The translations under genes and the position numbers were made by a program. From Streptomyces violaceusniger Tu 4113 (GTDB lineage Bacteria > Actinomycetota > Actinomycetes > Streptomycetales > Streptomycetaceae), in NCBI RefSeq assembly GCF_000147815.2, contig NC_015957.1, forward strand, positions 7,564,001-7,628,000: a DNA stretch of 64,000 bases, given 5' to 3'. This document shows, one piece after another, positions 44,808 to 53,733 of this stretch. Each line of letters begins with the position of its first letter. The stretch's first letter is position 1. The notes beneath the pieces are model-generated. The model saw only the letters and a list, made by a program, of their open reading frames with translations. It made no database searches and was not told where the DNA came from.

Positions 44808-46319
44808 TCAGCCGCCGGACAGCACCCGGACCAGGTCCTCGGCCGTGCGGCAGCGGTCCAGCAGTTCCTTGACGTGGTTGCGGGTGCCGCGCAGCGGCTC
44901 CAGCGTGGGGACCCGTTGCAGAGAGTCACGGCCCGGCAGATCGAAGATCACCGAGTCCCAGGAGGCCGCGGCGACGTCGTCCGCGTACTGCTCCAGGCAG
45001 CGGCCGCGGAAGTAGGCGCGGGTGTCCTCCGGGGGCTTGTTCTGGGCGCGGGCGACCTCCTGGTCGTCCAGCAGCCGCTTCATCTTGCCGCGCGCCGCCA
45101 GCCGGTTGTACAGGCCCTTGTCGGGGCGCACGTCGGCGTACTGCAGGTCCACCAGGTGGAGCCGGGCCGCGTCCCATTCCAGGGTGTCACGGCGGCGGTA
45201 GCCCTCCAGCAGCTCCCGCTTGGCGATCCAGTCCAGCTCGCCGGACAGGCTCATGGGATCGCGCTCCAGCCGGTTCAGCACGTCCTCCCAGCGGGTCAGG
45301 ACGTCCCGGGTCTGCTCGTCGGCGTCCGCTCCGTAGCGGTCCTCGACGTATTTGCGGGCGAGCTCGAAGTACTCCATCTGGAGCTGCACCGCGGTCAGCG
45401 TCCGGCCGCTGCGCAGGGTGATCAGACGGCGCAGCGTCGGGTCGTGCGAGACCTGGTGCAGGGTACGCACCGGCTGGTCCACCGCGAGGTCCACGGCGAT
45501 GAAGCCGTCCTCGATCATCGACAGCACCAGGGCGGTGGTGCCCAGCTTGAGGTAGGTCGAGAGCTCGGAGAGGTTGGCGTCCCCGATGATCACGTGGAGC
45601 CGGCGGTACTTCTCGGCGTCGGCGTGCGGCTCGTCGCGGGTGTTGATGATCGGGCGCTTGAGCGTGGTCTCCAGGCCGACCTCGACCTCGAAGTAGTCGG
45701 CCCGCTGGCTGATCTGGAAGCCGTGCTCATGGCCGTCCTGGCCGATGCCGACGCGGCCGGCGCCGGTGACGACCTGGCGGGAGACGAAGAAGGGCGTCAG
45801 GTGACGCACGATGTCCGAGAAGGCGGTCTCCCGCTTCATCAGGTAGTTCTCATGCGTGCCGTAGGAGGCGCCCTTGTTGTCGGTGTTGTTCTTGTAGAGG
45901 TGAATGAGCTGGCCGCCGGGCAGCTCGGCGGCGCGCAGCGCGGCCTCGGCCATGATGCGCTCGCCCGCCTTGTCCCAGAGCACCGCGTCCCGGGGGTTGG
46001 TGACCTCGGGGGCCGAGTACTCGGGGTGGGCGTGGTCCACATAGAGCCGTGCGCCGTTGGTGAGGATCACATTGGCCAGGCCGATGTCCTCGTCCGTGAG
46101 CTGGCTGGAGTCTGCGGAATCGCGCGCGAGGTCGAAGCCGCGGGCGTCCCGCAGCGGGTTCTCCTCCTCGAAGTCCCAGCGGGCGCGACGCGCCCGGTGC
46201 ATCGCCGCCGCGTAGGCGTTGACGACCTGGGACGAGGTGAGCATGGCATTGGCGTTCGGGTGCCCGGGGACGGAGATCCCGTACTCCGTCTCGATACCCA
46301 TTACGCGCCGTACGGTCAT
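44808..46319 (-). CDS. dop: Pup deamidase/depupylase Dop
   Basis: 503 residues beginning [27 protein letters not shown]. The Dop-specific loop [36 protein letters not shown] is present and distinguishes it from PafA. The shared active-site segment is [23 protein letters not shown]. Dop converts Pup-Gln to Pup-Glu and also removes Pup from substrates, using ATP as cofactor. It lies 135 bp upstream of pup. Confidence 0.95.
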   Translation of the reverse strand: MTVRRVMGIETEYGISVPGHPNANAMLTSSQVVNAYAAAMHRARRARWDFEEENPLRDARGFDLARDSADSSQLTDEDIGLANVILTNGARLYVDHAHPEYSAPEVTNPRDAVLWDKAGERIMAEAALRAAELPGGQLIHLYKNNTDNKGASYGTHENYLMKRETAFSDIVRHLTPFFVSRQVVTGAGRVGIGQDGHEHGFQISQRADYFEVEVGLETTLKRPIINTRDEPHADAEKYRRLHVIIGDANLSELSTYLKLGTTALVLSMIEDGFIAVDLAVDQPVRTLHQVSHDPTLRRLITLRSGRTLTAVQLQMEYFELARKYVEDRYGADADEQTRDVLTRWEDVLNRLERDPMSLSGELDWIAKRELLEGYRRRDTLEWDAARLHLVDLQYADVRPDKGLYNRLAARGKMKRLLDDQEVARAQNKPPEDTRAYFRGRCLEQYADDVAAASWDSVIFDLPGRDSLQRVPTLEPLRGTRNHVKELLDRCRTAEDLVRVLSGG

Positions 46320-46530
46320 GCGGCCCTCCTTGCCCGGCGCCGCCCCCGGCTGGGGTCGGCGCTCAAGTACCGCTGCGCTCCCGGTCCATATGCGGCCCCC
46401 GATCCCCCGTGCCGCGATCGTGCGGTACCGAAGAGCCTAGAACGGCCAAGCGGTGCTGCGGAGATCATTTCAGTCATTGCTCCGGTCGGGCTCGTAGGAC
46501 TCATACGAGGAATGCGGTCCGAAAAGCGCA

Positions 46531-46570
46531 TCCGGCTGCGGATGCCCCGTCCAGGACATCCGCAGCCGGA
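46531..46570 (-). terminator. hairpin after arc
   Basis: TCCGGCTGCGGATG (46531-46544) and CATCCGCAGCCGGA (46557-46570) are perfect 14-bp complements, starting 8 bp past the arc stop. It would separate the ATPase transcript from dop-pup-prcBA. Confidence 0.75.
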
Positions 46571-46578
46571 CTGCGGTG

Positions 46579-48345
46579 TTACAGGTACTGACCAGTGTTC
46601 GCCACCGTGTCGATGGAGCGTCCCGTGTCCGCGCCCTGCTTTCCGGTGACCAGGGTGCGGATGTAGACGATCCGCTCGCCCTTCTTGCCGGAGATCCGGG
46701 CCCAGTCGTCCGGGTTCGTGGTGTTCGGCAGGTCCTCGTTCTCCTTGAACTCGTCCACGCAGGCGGCGAGCAGATGGGAGACGCGAAGGCCCTTCTGGCT
46801 GTGGTCCAGGAAGTCCTTGATCGCCATCTTCTTGGCGCGGTCCACAATGTTCTGGATCATGGCGCCGGAGTTGAAGTCCTTGAAGTAGAGGACTTCCTTG
46901 TCGCCATTGGCGTAGGTGACCTCCAGGAAGCGGTTCTCCTCGGACTCGGTGTACATCTGCTCGACCACCGACTGGATCATTCCGCCGATCGCGGCCTTGG
47001 GCGACTGGCCGTGCTCGGTGAGGTCGTCCGTGTGGATCGGCAGGGACTCCGTCAGGTACTTCGAGAAGATGTCCTTGGCGGCCTCGGCGTCCGGACGCTC
47101 GATCTTGATCTTCACATCGAGGCGGCCGGGGCGCAGGATCGCCGGGTCGATCATGTCCTCACGGTTGGAGGCACCGATCACGATCACGTTCTCCAGGCCC
47201 TCCACACCGTCGATCTCGGAGAGCAGCTGGGGGACGATGGTGTTCTCCACGTCCGAGCTGACCCCGGAGCCACGGGTGCGGAAGAGGGAGTCCATCTCAT
47301 CGAAGAAGACGATGACGGGCGTGCCCTCGCTGGCCTTCTCCCGAGCCCGCTGGAAGACCAGCCGGATGTGCCGCTCCGTCTCACCGACGTACTTGTTGAG
47401 CAGCTCGGGACCCTTGATGTTGAGGAAGAAGCTCTTCCCCGCGGGCTTGCCGGTCACCTCGGCGACCTTCTTGGCAAGGGAGTTGGCCACGGCCTTGGCG
47501 ATCAGCGTCTTGCCGCAGCCGGGCGGGCCGTACAGCAGCACACCCTTGGGCGGCCGCAGTTCGTGCTCCTTGAAGAGGTCGGGGTAGAGGTAGGGGAGCT
47601 CGACCGCGTCGCGGATCAGCTCGATCTGGTTTCCCAGACCGCCGATCTTTGTGTAGTCGATGTCCGGAACCTCTTCGAGGACGAGCTCCTCGACCTCGCT
47701 CTTCGGAACGACCTCGTAGACATAGCCGGACCGGGACTCGAGCAGCAGGGCGTCACCGGGGCGGATGGTGGTGTGCAGCAGCGGCTCTGCCAGCCGCACC
47801 ACCCGCTCCTCGTCGGTGTGCCCGATCACCAGGGCGCGCTCGCCGTCCTCAAGGATCTCCTTGAGGGTGACGATGTCCCCGGCGCGCTCGAACTCCATGG
47901 CCTCGACCACATTGAGCGCCTCGTTGAGCATGACCTCCTGGCCGCGCTTGAGATCGTCGAGCTCGACGCTTGGGCTGACATTCACCCGGAGTTTACGGCC
48001 CCCGGTGAAGATGTCGGCCGTACCGTCCTCGTTCGCCTGCAGAAAGGCTCCGAAACCGGCCGGCGGCTGGGCAAGCCGGTCGACCTCCTCCTTGAGGGCC
48101 ACGATCTGGTCGCGGGCCTCACGGAGTGTGTTCGCGAGCCGCTCATTCTGTGCGGAGACTCCCGCCAGATTGGTCTGCAGCTCGACGATCCGCTCTTCGA
48201 GAATCCTCGTATGACGCGGAGAGTCGGCGAGCTTGCGGCGCAGGACGGCGATTTCCTGCTCGAGATAGGCAACCTGGCCGGCAGGGTCGTCAGACCCCCG
48301 CCCGGGCCGGATGCCGCGGTTGATGTCGTCGTCGTGGGCTGCCAC
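46579..48345 (-). CDS. arc: proteasome-associated AAA ATPase ARC (Mpa)
   Basis: 588 residues from GTG 48345, chosen because GGAGGTGAGG lies just upstream (in-frame starts at 48354 and 48363 are possible). An N-terminal coiled coil ([20 protein letters not shown] to [14 protein letters not shown]) captures Pup. Two OB domains follow, then the AAA module with Walker A GPPGCGKT, Walker [12 protein letters not shown] and the arginine finger in [10 protein letters not shown]. The C-terminus GQYL is the tail that opens the PrcA gate. It unfolds pupylated proteins for PrcBA. Confidence 0.96.
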   Translation of the reverse strand: MAAHDDDINRGIRPGRGSDDPAGQVAYLEQEIAVLRRKLADSPRHTRILEERIVELQTNLAGVSAQNERLANTLREARDQIVALKEEVDRLAQPPAGFGAFLQANEDGTADIFTGGRKLRVNVSPSVELDDLKRGQEVMLNEALNVVEAMEFERAGDIVTLKEILEDGERALVIGHTDEERVVRLAEPLLHTTIRPGDALLLESRSGYVYEVVPKSEVEELVLEEVPDIDYTKIGGLGNQIELIRDAVELPYLYPDLFKEHELRPPKGVLLYGPPGCGKTLIAKAVANSLAKKVAEVTGKPAGKSFFLNIKGPELLNKYVGETERHIRLVFQRAREKASEGTPVIVFFDEMDSLFRTRGSGVSSDVENTIVPQLLSEIDGVEGLENVIVIGASNREDMIDPAILRPGRLDVKIKIERPDAEAAKDIFSKYLTESLPIHTDDLTEHGQSPKAAIGGMIQSVVEQMYTESEENRFLEVTYANGDKEVLYFKDFNSGAMIQNIVDRAKKMAIKDFLDHSQKGLRVSHLLAACVDEFKENEDLPNTTNPDDWARISGKKGERIVYIRTLVTGKQGADTGRSIDTVANTGQYL

Positions 48346-48602
48346 GGTCCTCACCTCCTCCAAGGGGAGCTGGACGCTTCCTGACCCTACCTGGGCCGGT
48401 GCGGGTTGAAACCCCTAGATCACAAACCCGGTCGGCGTGTGTCCGATCTTCACCCTTGCGCACTCCCTCACACCAGCCGAATACCCACCCAACAACATCG
48501 GAAAGCGACCGGTTGTATCGTCGAGGTCGTCAACACCCGTCAGGGCTGGCGATATTTAGACACTGTTGAATGGCGTATCGAAGGAACAGCAGGGGGCACA
48601 CC

Positions 48603-48893
48603 GTGCGGAACGAGGAGCTCGGCGATCTTGAAGTGTGGATTGACCAGGACCTGTGCACCGGCGACGGCATCTGCGCCCAGTACGCTCCCGAGGTCTTCGA
48701 ACTCGACATTGACGGTCTAGCGTACGTCAAGAGCGCCGACGATGAGCTGCTACAGGAGAAGGGTGCCACCACTCCGGTCCCCCTGACCCTGCTCACCGAG
48801 GTCAAGGATTCCGCCAAGGAGTGCCCCGGCGACTGCATCCATGTACGCCGCGTCACGGACCGGATCGAGGTCTACGGCCCCGACGCGGAGTGA
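48603..48893 (+). CDS. ferredoxin (single iron-sulfur cluster)
   Basis: 96 residues from GTG 48603; ATG 48570 is in frame but lacks an RBS. The cluster ligands appear as CTGDGICAQYAPEVFE and CPGDC, with Gly/Asp in place of one Cys of the first CxxCxxC. A 3Fe-4S or modified 4Fe-4S cluster is therefore expected, as in ferredoxins that serve cytochromes P450. No P450 or reductase is nearby. The gene is divergent from arc, a neighbourhood that recurs in Streptomyces. Confidence 0.88.
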   Translation: MRNEELGDLEVWIDQDLCTGDGICAQYAPEVFELDIDGLAYVKSADDELLQEKGATTPVPLTLLTEVKDSAKECPGDCIHVRRVTDRIEVYGPDAE

Positions 48894-48911
48894 CACTCCG
48901 CGAGTAACCGA

Positions 48912-49556
48912 TCACACACTCCCCGGGACCGGCAGCGCCTTCAGGACGAACCTGCCGTCCCGCCACCGCCAGTTGACCTTGCGCTGCTGATCCGGACAGC
49001 ACCGCGGCACCTTGGCCGACGAGTATCCGAGCAAGGTGGCCGAAACCGTCTTTCCGCGCACCGCGAAATCGGTGACGCTCATCCCTTCCTTCGGGTCCAC
49101 AAACGTGGCCACCACGCGGGGCGCGGCGCCCGCGCGGGCCGGCTGGGAGAGCACATACACGCCACTGGGCGGGGTGCCGAACGCCGTCGCGCAGCGCACC
49201 ACGACGGCTGTCTCCGGCCGCCCGTCGCCGTCCAGGTCCGCCGAGGCCCGGTCGATGACATCGGGCCTGGCCCGCCCGCAGTCCATCGGATAGTCCGCGG
49301 CGCGGGGATCGGGGGCCTTGGCCGCCGGAAGCCCCCCGGCACGCGGGGCGGAGGCGGCGGTGGACGTGGTGGCCTTGGCGTCGGAGGGCTGGAAGAACGA
49401 CCCCCCGGCGATGACGGCGGCCACGGCGGCCGCGGTCGCGACCCAGTGCACCGGACGGGGATGGGTGTGCGCGAGATCCGGGCCCAGAGGCTGCACGCGG
49501 GATGACTCCAGGTAAGGGCTGAGGCGGGAGATGCCCCGCATCGTGCCACATCTCAC
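48912..49556 (-). CDS. hypothetical membrane-anchored secreted protein
   Basis: Up to 214 residues; a later ATG (49541) would remove five. One hydrophobic segment (HWVATAAAVAAVIAGGSFF) near residue 40 is followed by an Ala/Thr/Pro linker. The exported domain contains ADLDGDGRPETAVVVRC, resembling an FG-GAP/EF-hand-like calcium loop, and CCPDQQRKVNWRW. I do not recognise a named family. Confidence 0.72.
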   Translation of the reverse strand: MRCGTMRGISRLSPYLESSRVQPLGPDLAHTHPRPVHWVATAAAVAAVIAGGSFFQPSDAKATTSTAASAPRAGGLPAAKAPDPRAADYPMDCGRARPDVIDRASADLDGDGRPETAVVVRCATAFGTPPSGVYVLSQPARAGAAPRVVATFVDPKEGMSVTDFAVRGKTVSATLLGYSSAKVPRCCPDQQRKVNWRWRDGRFVLKALPVPGSV

Positions 49557-49559
49557 AGG

Positions 49560-49602
49560 GGCGCGGCCACCGCCCTCGCACAGGGAATTCGGTGGCCGCG
49601 CC
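49560..49602 (-). terminator. hairpin after trmI
   Basis: GGCGCGGCCACC (49560-49571) and GGTGGCCGCGCC (49591-49602) pair perfectly over 12 bp, 36 bp past the trmI stop. Confidence 0.6.
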
Positions 49603-49637
49603 GAGCCGTTGTGGTGCCGGTGTCCGTCAGGCGGCCG

Positions 49638-50603
49638 TCAGGCGTCGCCGGACGGGGTGTCCTGGCCGCCGGAAGCACTCCGGCCGCCTCCCGAGGCGTC
49701 GGCGGCTCCGGTGTCCTTCGCGGTTCCCCAGCCCACGTAGTCCTCGCCGTAGGCGCCCTTGGCGGGCCGGCGGCGGCGCATCGGGGGCTCCACACCGTCC
49801 GCGAGCCGGCGGGCGGTGAGCAGGAAGCCGGTGTGGCCGATCATGCGGTGGTCGGGCCGTACGGCCAGGCCCTCGACATGCCAGGTGCGGACCATGGTCT
49901 CCCAGGCCGACGGCTCGTTGAAGGTGCCGTGCTCGCGGATGCACTCCACGGTGCGGGCGAGCTGGGTGGTGGTGGCGACGTACGCGCACAGGATGCCGCC
50001 GGGAACGAGCGCCTTGGACACCGGCTCCAGGCACTCCCAGGGGGCGAGCATGTCCAGGATCACGCGGTCCACCTCGGTGTCGCTGAGGTTGTCCTGGAGG
50101 TCGCCGACGGTGAGCCGCCAGGCGGGGTGCGGGGCGCCGAAGTAGCGCTCGACGTTCTGGGCGGCGATCTCGGCGAAGTCGGCCCGGCGCTCGTAGGAGT
50201 GCAGCATGCCCTGGTCGCCGATGGCCCGCAGCAGAAACATGGAGAGCGAGCCGGAGCCGACGCCCGCCTCGACGACACGTGCGCCGGGGAAGATGTCGGC
50301 CATCGCCAGGATCTGCCCCGCGTCCTTGGGGTAGACCACGGCGGCACCGCGTGGCATGGACAGGACATAGTCGGGGAGCAGGGGGCGCAGCGCGAGATAC
50401 GCGACGTTTCCCGTGGTACGCACGACGGTTCCCTCTGGGGCACCGATCAGCTCGTCATGGGGGAAGGATCCCTTGTGGGTGTGGAAGTTCTTCCCGGCCT
50501 CGAGCGTGAAGGTGTAGTGGCGTCCCTTGGGGTCGGTGAGCTGGACCTGGTCCCCGACCTGGAAGGGCCCGCGACGGCGGGCGGCACCGGTCGGTTCGGA
50601 CAT
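49638..50603 (-). CDS. trmI: tRNA (adenine-58-N1)-methyltransferase TrmI
   Basis: 321 residues. An N-terminal OB-like domain (GPFQVGDQVQLTDPKGRHYTFTLEAGKNFHTHKG) is followed by a class I SAM methyltransferase with motif I VVEAGVGSGSLSMFLLRA and DRVILDMLAPWE as motif IV. It forms m1A58 in the T-loop of tRNAs, as a homotetramer in bacteria. The Gly/Ser-rich tail is disordered. In actinobacteria trmI is a regular neighbour of arc and dop. Confidence 0.92.
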   Translation of the reverse strand: MSEPTGAARRRGPFQVGDQVQLTDPKGRHYTFTLEAGKNFHTHKGSFPHDELIGAPEGTVVRTTGNVAYLALRPLLPDYVLSMPRGAAVVYPKDAGQILAMADIFPGARVVEAGVGSGSLSMFLLRAIGDQGMLHSYERRADFAEIAAQNVERYFGAPHPAWRLTVGDLQDNLSDTEVDRVILDMLAPWECLEPVSKALVPGGILCAYVATTTQLARTVECIREHGTFNEPSAWETMVRTWHVEGLAVRPDHRMIGHTGFLLTARRLADGVEPPMRRRRPAKGAYGEDYVGWGTAKDTGAADASGGGRSASGGQDTPSGDA

Positions 50604-50652
50604 GTGAACAGCCTACCGGGCACTTCACCCTGCCCGGACCACACCGGGGTCC

Positions 50653-51903
50653 TCAGGAGGGGCCCGCGGGCGTCCTGGCCATGGCCGCCACGAAGGCGCG
50701 CTCGACGTCGGCCGTGGAGAGCACCCCGTAGATCTCGCCGCTCTCCTCCACCACCAGGTACTCGGTGGCGGGGGTGGCCCGCAGGGTGTCCAGCAGTTCC
50801 TCGCCGGTGAGCTCGGCGGAGACCCGCATACCGTCCTTGAGATCCTGGGCGAGACCGCTGACCGCGACCCAGGGGCGGCGGTGCTCGGGGATCCCCACGA
50901 TGGCGGCCTCGCGCACCACGGCGGTCGGGGTGCCGTGGCCGTCCACCACGACCAGGGCGCGGGCCCCGGCCTCGTTCGCCCGGCGCAGCGCCTCCGAGAG
51001 CGGGGTGTCGGCCGCCACGGGGACGGCGCGCCGGGTGAGCGTACGAGCGCGCAGGTCCGGCAGCCGCTCCCGCAGCCGGGCCATCCGCAGGCTGTTGCCC
51101 GCGCCGGTCCAGATGATGGCGGCCATTATGGCGGCCAGCAACGCGTCGGTGAGCGAATCGACGCTGCCGAAGCTCTGGGGCTCGTCGCCGAGCCCGCCCG
51201 CCTGGGTCAGCAGCGGCAGGCCGACGAGCACCGCGACGGCGAGCGCGCGGCCGCTCCAGGCGGCGGCGACGGTACCGGTCATCGGCCTGCCGCTGATCTT
51301 CCAGACGACGGCGCGCAGCATCCGCCCGCCGTCCAGCGGCAGCCCCGGCAGCAGATTGAACGCGGCCACGATCAGGTTGGAGATCATCAGCCCGCCGATC
51401 AGCACCCCGGGCACCGTGCCGGGCTCCACGACCAGCATGCCCAGGTAGAACACGCCCGAGAGGACCAGGGAGAGCAGCGGGCCGACGAAGGCGAGCACGA
51501 ACTCCCGGCCGGGGGTCTCGGTCTCCTTCTCGATCTCCGAGACACCGCCGAAGAACTGGAGCTGGATCCGGCGCACCGGCAGCTTGAAGCGGAGCGCGGC
51601 CACGGTGTGGGCGAGCTCGTGCACCAGCACCGAGGCATAGAAGGCCACCGCGAAGAAGAGCGAGACCAGATAGCGGGCGGCCCCGAGCTCGGGCAGCACC
51701 CGGTCGAGCTGACCGCCGAAGACCCAGGTGATGAGGGCGGCGACCAGGAACCAGCTGGGCGAGACGTACACGGGCACGCCGAACGGGCGGCCCATGAGAA
51801 TGCCGCCGCCCGCCTCGCGTGGGCGCGGCTGTTTACCGCCCTCGGGCTCGGTCGTGCGGTCCGATTCCCCGTTGTCGGACTGCCGCTGCCCGCTGTTGTC
51901 CAC
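50653..51903 (-). CDS. M50 (site-2-type) membrane metalloprotease with two CBS domains
   Basis: 416 residues from GTG 51903 (VDNSGQRQSDNG) after AGGGGAC; the frame upstream to 52122 overlaps the RecB-type gene and is rejected. The zinc site is HELAH in the second hydrophobic span, and the third ligand is the Asp in NLLPGLPLDGG. A cytoplasmic pair of CBS motifs follows (RRAVPVAADTPLSEALRRANEAGARALVVV; EYLVVEESGEIYGVLSTADVERAF), probably an adenosine-nucleotide sensor. It cleaves membrane proteins within the bilayer; substrates are unknown. Confidence 0.9.
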   Translation of the reverse strand: MDNSGQRQSDNGESDRTTEPEGGKQPRPREAGGGILMGRPFGVPVYVSPSWFLVAALITWVFGGQLDRVLPELGAARYLVSLFFAVAFYASVLVHELAHTVAALRFKLPVRRIQLQFFGGVSEIEKETETPGREFVLAFVGPLLSLVLSGVFYLGMLVVEPGTVPGVLIGGLMISNLIVAAFNLLPGLPLDGGRMLRAVVWKISGRPMTGTVAAAWSGRALAVAVLVGLPLLTQAGGLGDEPQSFGSVDSLTDALLAAIMAAIIWTGAGNSLRMARLRERLPDLRARTLTRRAVPVAADTPLSEALRRANEAGARALVVVDGHGTPTAVVREAAIVGIPEHRRPWVAVSGLAQDLKDGMRVSAELTGEELLDTLRATPATEYLVVEESGEIYGVLSTADVERAFVAAMARTPAGPS

Positions 51904-52031
51904 GGTGTCCCCTCGTCGGATGCTCGGTCGCACCCCTCTTTTGATACGGTCCCCACGATCATGCAGTGCGAGGGGCTCGGACGTCGATGGTATGCGTCCG
52001 GCTGTCAGTGGCGGGTCGTAGGGTCTTCGCC

Positions 52032-52937
52032 ATGGGAACCACCACGGGAACCACCACCGGGAAGGCCGAACCGTCGGACGGGCCGCCGAAGTCCGGCCGC
52101 GCCGCCTCGTTGTCACCGTCACGGGCGGCCGATTTCATGCGGTGCCCGCTGCTGTACCGCTTCCGAGTGATCGACAAATTGCCGGAGAAGCCCAGCGCGG
52201 CGGCCACCCGCGGCACGGTGGTCCACGCGGTGCTGGAGCGGCTCTTCGACGCCCCGGCCGCCGAGCGCACCTCGCCGCGGGCCCGGGCGATGGTGCCGGG
52301 CGAGTGGGATCGGCTGCTGGCGGCCAAGCCTGAGCTGGCGGAGCTGTTCCAGGAGGAGGACGGCGCTCCGGCGCCGGACCGGCTGGCCGAGTGGCTGACG
52401 GGGGCTCAGGCGCTGGTGGACCAGTGGTTCTCGCTGGAGGACCCGACGCGTCTGGAGCCCGCGGAGCGGGAGCTGTTCGTGGAGACGGAGCTCGAATCCG
52501 GGCTGCGGCTGCGCGGAATCATCGACCGGATCGACATCGCTCCCACGGGTGATGTGCGGATCGTGGACTACAAGACCGGCAAGGCCCCCGCGCCGCAGTA
52601 CGCGGGCGAGGCCCTGTTCCAGATGAAGTTCTACGCGCTGGTGCTGTGGCGGCTGCGCGGGGTCATCCCGCGGCGGCTGCAGCTGGTCTATCTGGGCAGC
52701 GGCGATGTGCTGACGTACGACCCGGACGAGCGGGAGCTGCGGGCGGTGGAGCGCAAGGTGCTGGCCCTGTGGGAGGCGATCCGGCTGGCCACGGAGACCG
52801 GTGCGTTCGTACCCCGCCAGACCAGGTTGTGCGGCTGGTGCGATCACCAGGCGCACTGTCCGGAGTTCGGGGGTACGCCGCCGCCGTATCCGCTGGCGGT
52901 CGTGGACCGCCAGTCCGGCAGAATGGACGCGGTCTAG
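52032..52937 (+). CDS. RecB-family PD-(D/E)XK nuclease
   Basis: 301 residues from ATG 52032. It opens with a SLSPSRAADFMRCPLLYRFRVIDKLPE motif, then TRGTVVHAVLERLF, GIIDRIDIAPTGDVRIVDYKTGKAP (catalytic Asp and Lys) and QMKFYALVLWRL. The final LCGWCDHQAHCPEFG, together with the Cys of the first motif, fits the four-Cys iron-sulfur cage of AddB/Cas4-type nucleases. It is not linked to CRISPR genes here; a role in DNA repair is inferred. Confidence 0.88.
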   Translation: MGTTTGTTTGKAEPSDGPPKSGRAASLSPSRAADFMRCPLLYRFRVIDKLPEKPSAAATRGTVVHAVLERLFDAPAAERTSPRARAMVPGEWDRLLAAKPELAELFQEEDGAPAPDRLAEWLTGAQALVDQWFSLEDPTRLEPAERELFVETELESGLRLRGIIDRIDIAPTGDVRIVDYKTGKAPAPQYAGEALFQMKFYALVLWRLRGVIPRRLQLVYLGSGDVLTYDPDERELRAVERKVLALWEAIRLATETGAFVPRQTRLCGWCDHQAHCPEFGGTPPPYPLAVVDRQSGRMDAV

Positions 52938-52950
52938 CGAAGGAGTTCCC

Positions 52951-53622
52951 GTGGCGATCCGCGTCCTACTGGTCGATGACCAACCGCTGCTGCGCACCGG
53001 CTTCCGGATGATCCTCGAGGCGGAGCAGGATCTGGCGGTCGTCGGCGAGGCAGGGGACGGTCTGCAGGCCCTCGACCAGGTGCGGGCGCTGCAGCCCGAT
53101 GTGGTCCTGATGGACATCCGGATGCCGCGGATGGACGGCGTGGAGGCGACCCGCCAGATCACCGGTCCGGGGCGGGACGGCCCGGCCAAGGTGCTGGTGC
53201 TGACCACCTTCGACCTGGACGAGTACGTGGTGGAGGCGCTGCGCGCCGGGGCCAGCGGCTTTCTGCTGAAGGACGCGCCCGCCACCGAGCTGGTGCAGGC
53301 CATCCGCGTGGTGGCGGCGGGCGAGGCGATGCTGGCGCCCAGCATCACCCGCAGGCTGCTCGACAAGTACGCCGGGCATCTCCCCTCGGGCGAGGAGCCG
53401 GTGCCGGACACCCTGCACACCCTGACCGAGCGCGAGGTCGAGGTGCTGAAGCTGGTGGCCCGGGGGCTGTCCAACGCGGAGATCGCCGCGGATCTGTTCG
53501 TCAGCGAGACCACGGTCAAGACGCATGTGGGCCATGTGCTGACCAAGCTGGGGCTGCGCGACCGGGTGCAGGCCGCCGTGTACGCCTACGAGAGCGGCCT
53601 GGTCCGCCCCGGCGCGCAGTAG
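52951..53622 (+). CDS. NarL/LuxR-type two-component response regulator
   Basis: 223 residues from GTG 52951 after AAGGAG, 13 bp past the nuclease gene and so likely co-transcribed. The receiver domain has the acidic pair in LLVDDQPLLR, phospho-Asp in PDVVLMDIRMP and the Lys in LLKDAPATEL. The LuxR HTH is HTLTEREVEVLKLVARGLSNAEIAADLFVSETTVKTHVGHVL. No sensor kinase gene is adjacent, so the partner is unknown. Confidence 0.93.
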   Translation: MAIRVLLVDDQPLLRTGFRMILEAEQDLAVVGEAGDGLQALDQVRALQPDVVLMDIRMPRMDGVEATRQITGPGRDGPAKVLVLTTFDLDEYVVEALRAGASGFLLKDAPATELVQAIRVVAAGEAMLAPSITRRLLDKYAGHLPSGEEPVPDTLHTLTEREVEVLKLVARGLSNAEIAADLFVSETTVKTHVGHVLTKLGLRDRVQAAVYAYESGLVRPGAQ

Positions 53623-53640
53623 CGGCACCGGGACGGTGGT

Positions 53641-53688
53641 GGTACGGCGGGAGGCCCGGGGCGCGCGCCCTGGGCCTCCTGCCGTACC
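53641..53688. terminator. long bidirectional hairpin between convergent genes
   Basis: GGTACGGCGGGAGGCCC (53641-53657) pairs with GGGCCTCCTGCCGTACC (53672-53688) with one mismatch. It lies between the response regulator and the solute-binding protein, which converge here. The right arm runs into four tandem GCCGTACC units (53681-53712). Confidence 0.8.
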
Positions 53689-53733
53689 GCCGTACCGCCG
53701 TACCGCCGTACCGCCGTAAGGACGCCGTCCCCG

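Noticed and set aside
51904-52122. N-terminal extension of the M50 protease
   Set aside because: It overlaps the divergent RecB-type gene start, is Trp/Arg/Pro-rich without hydrophobic order, and GTG 51903 has a good RBS.
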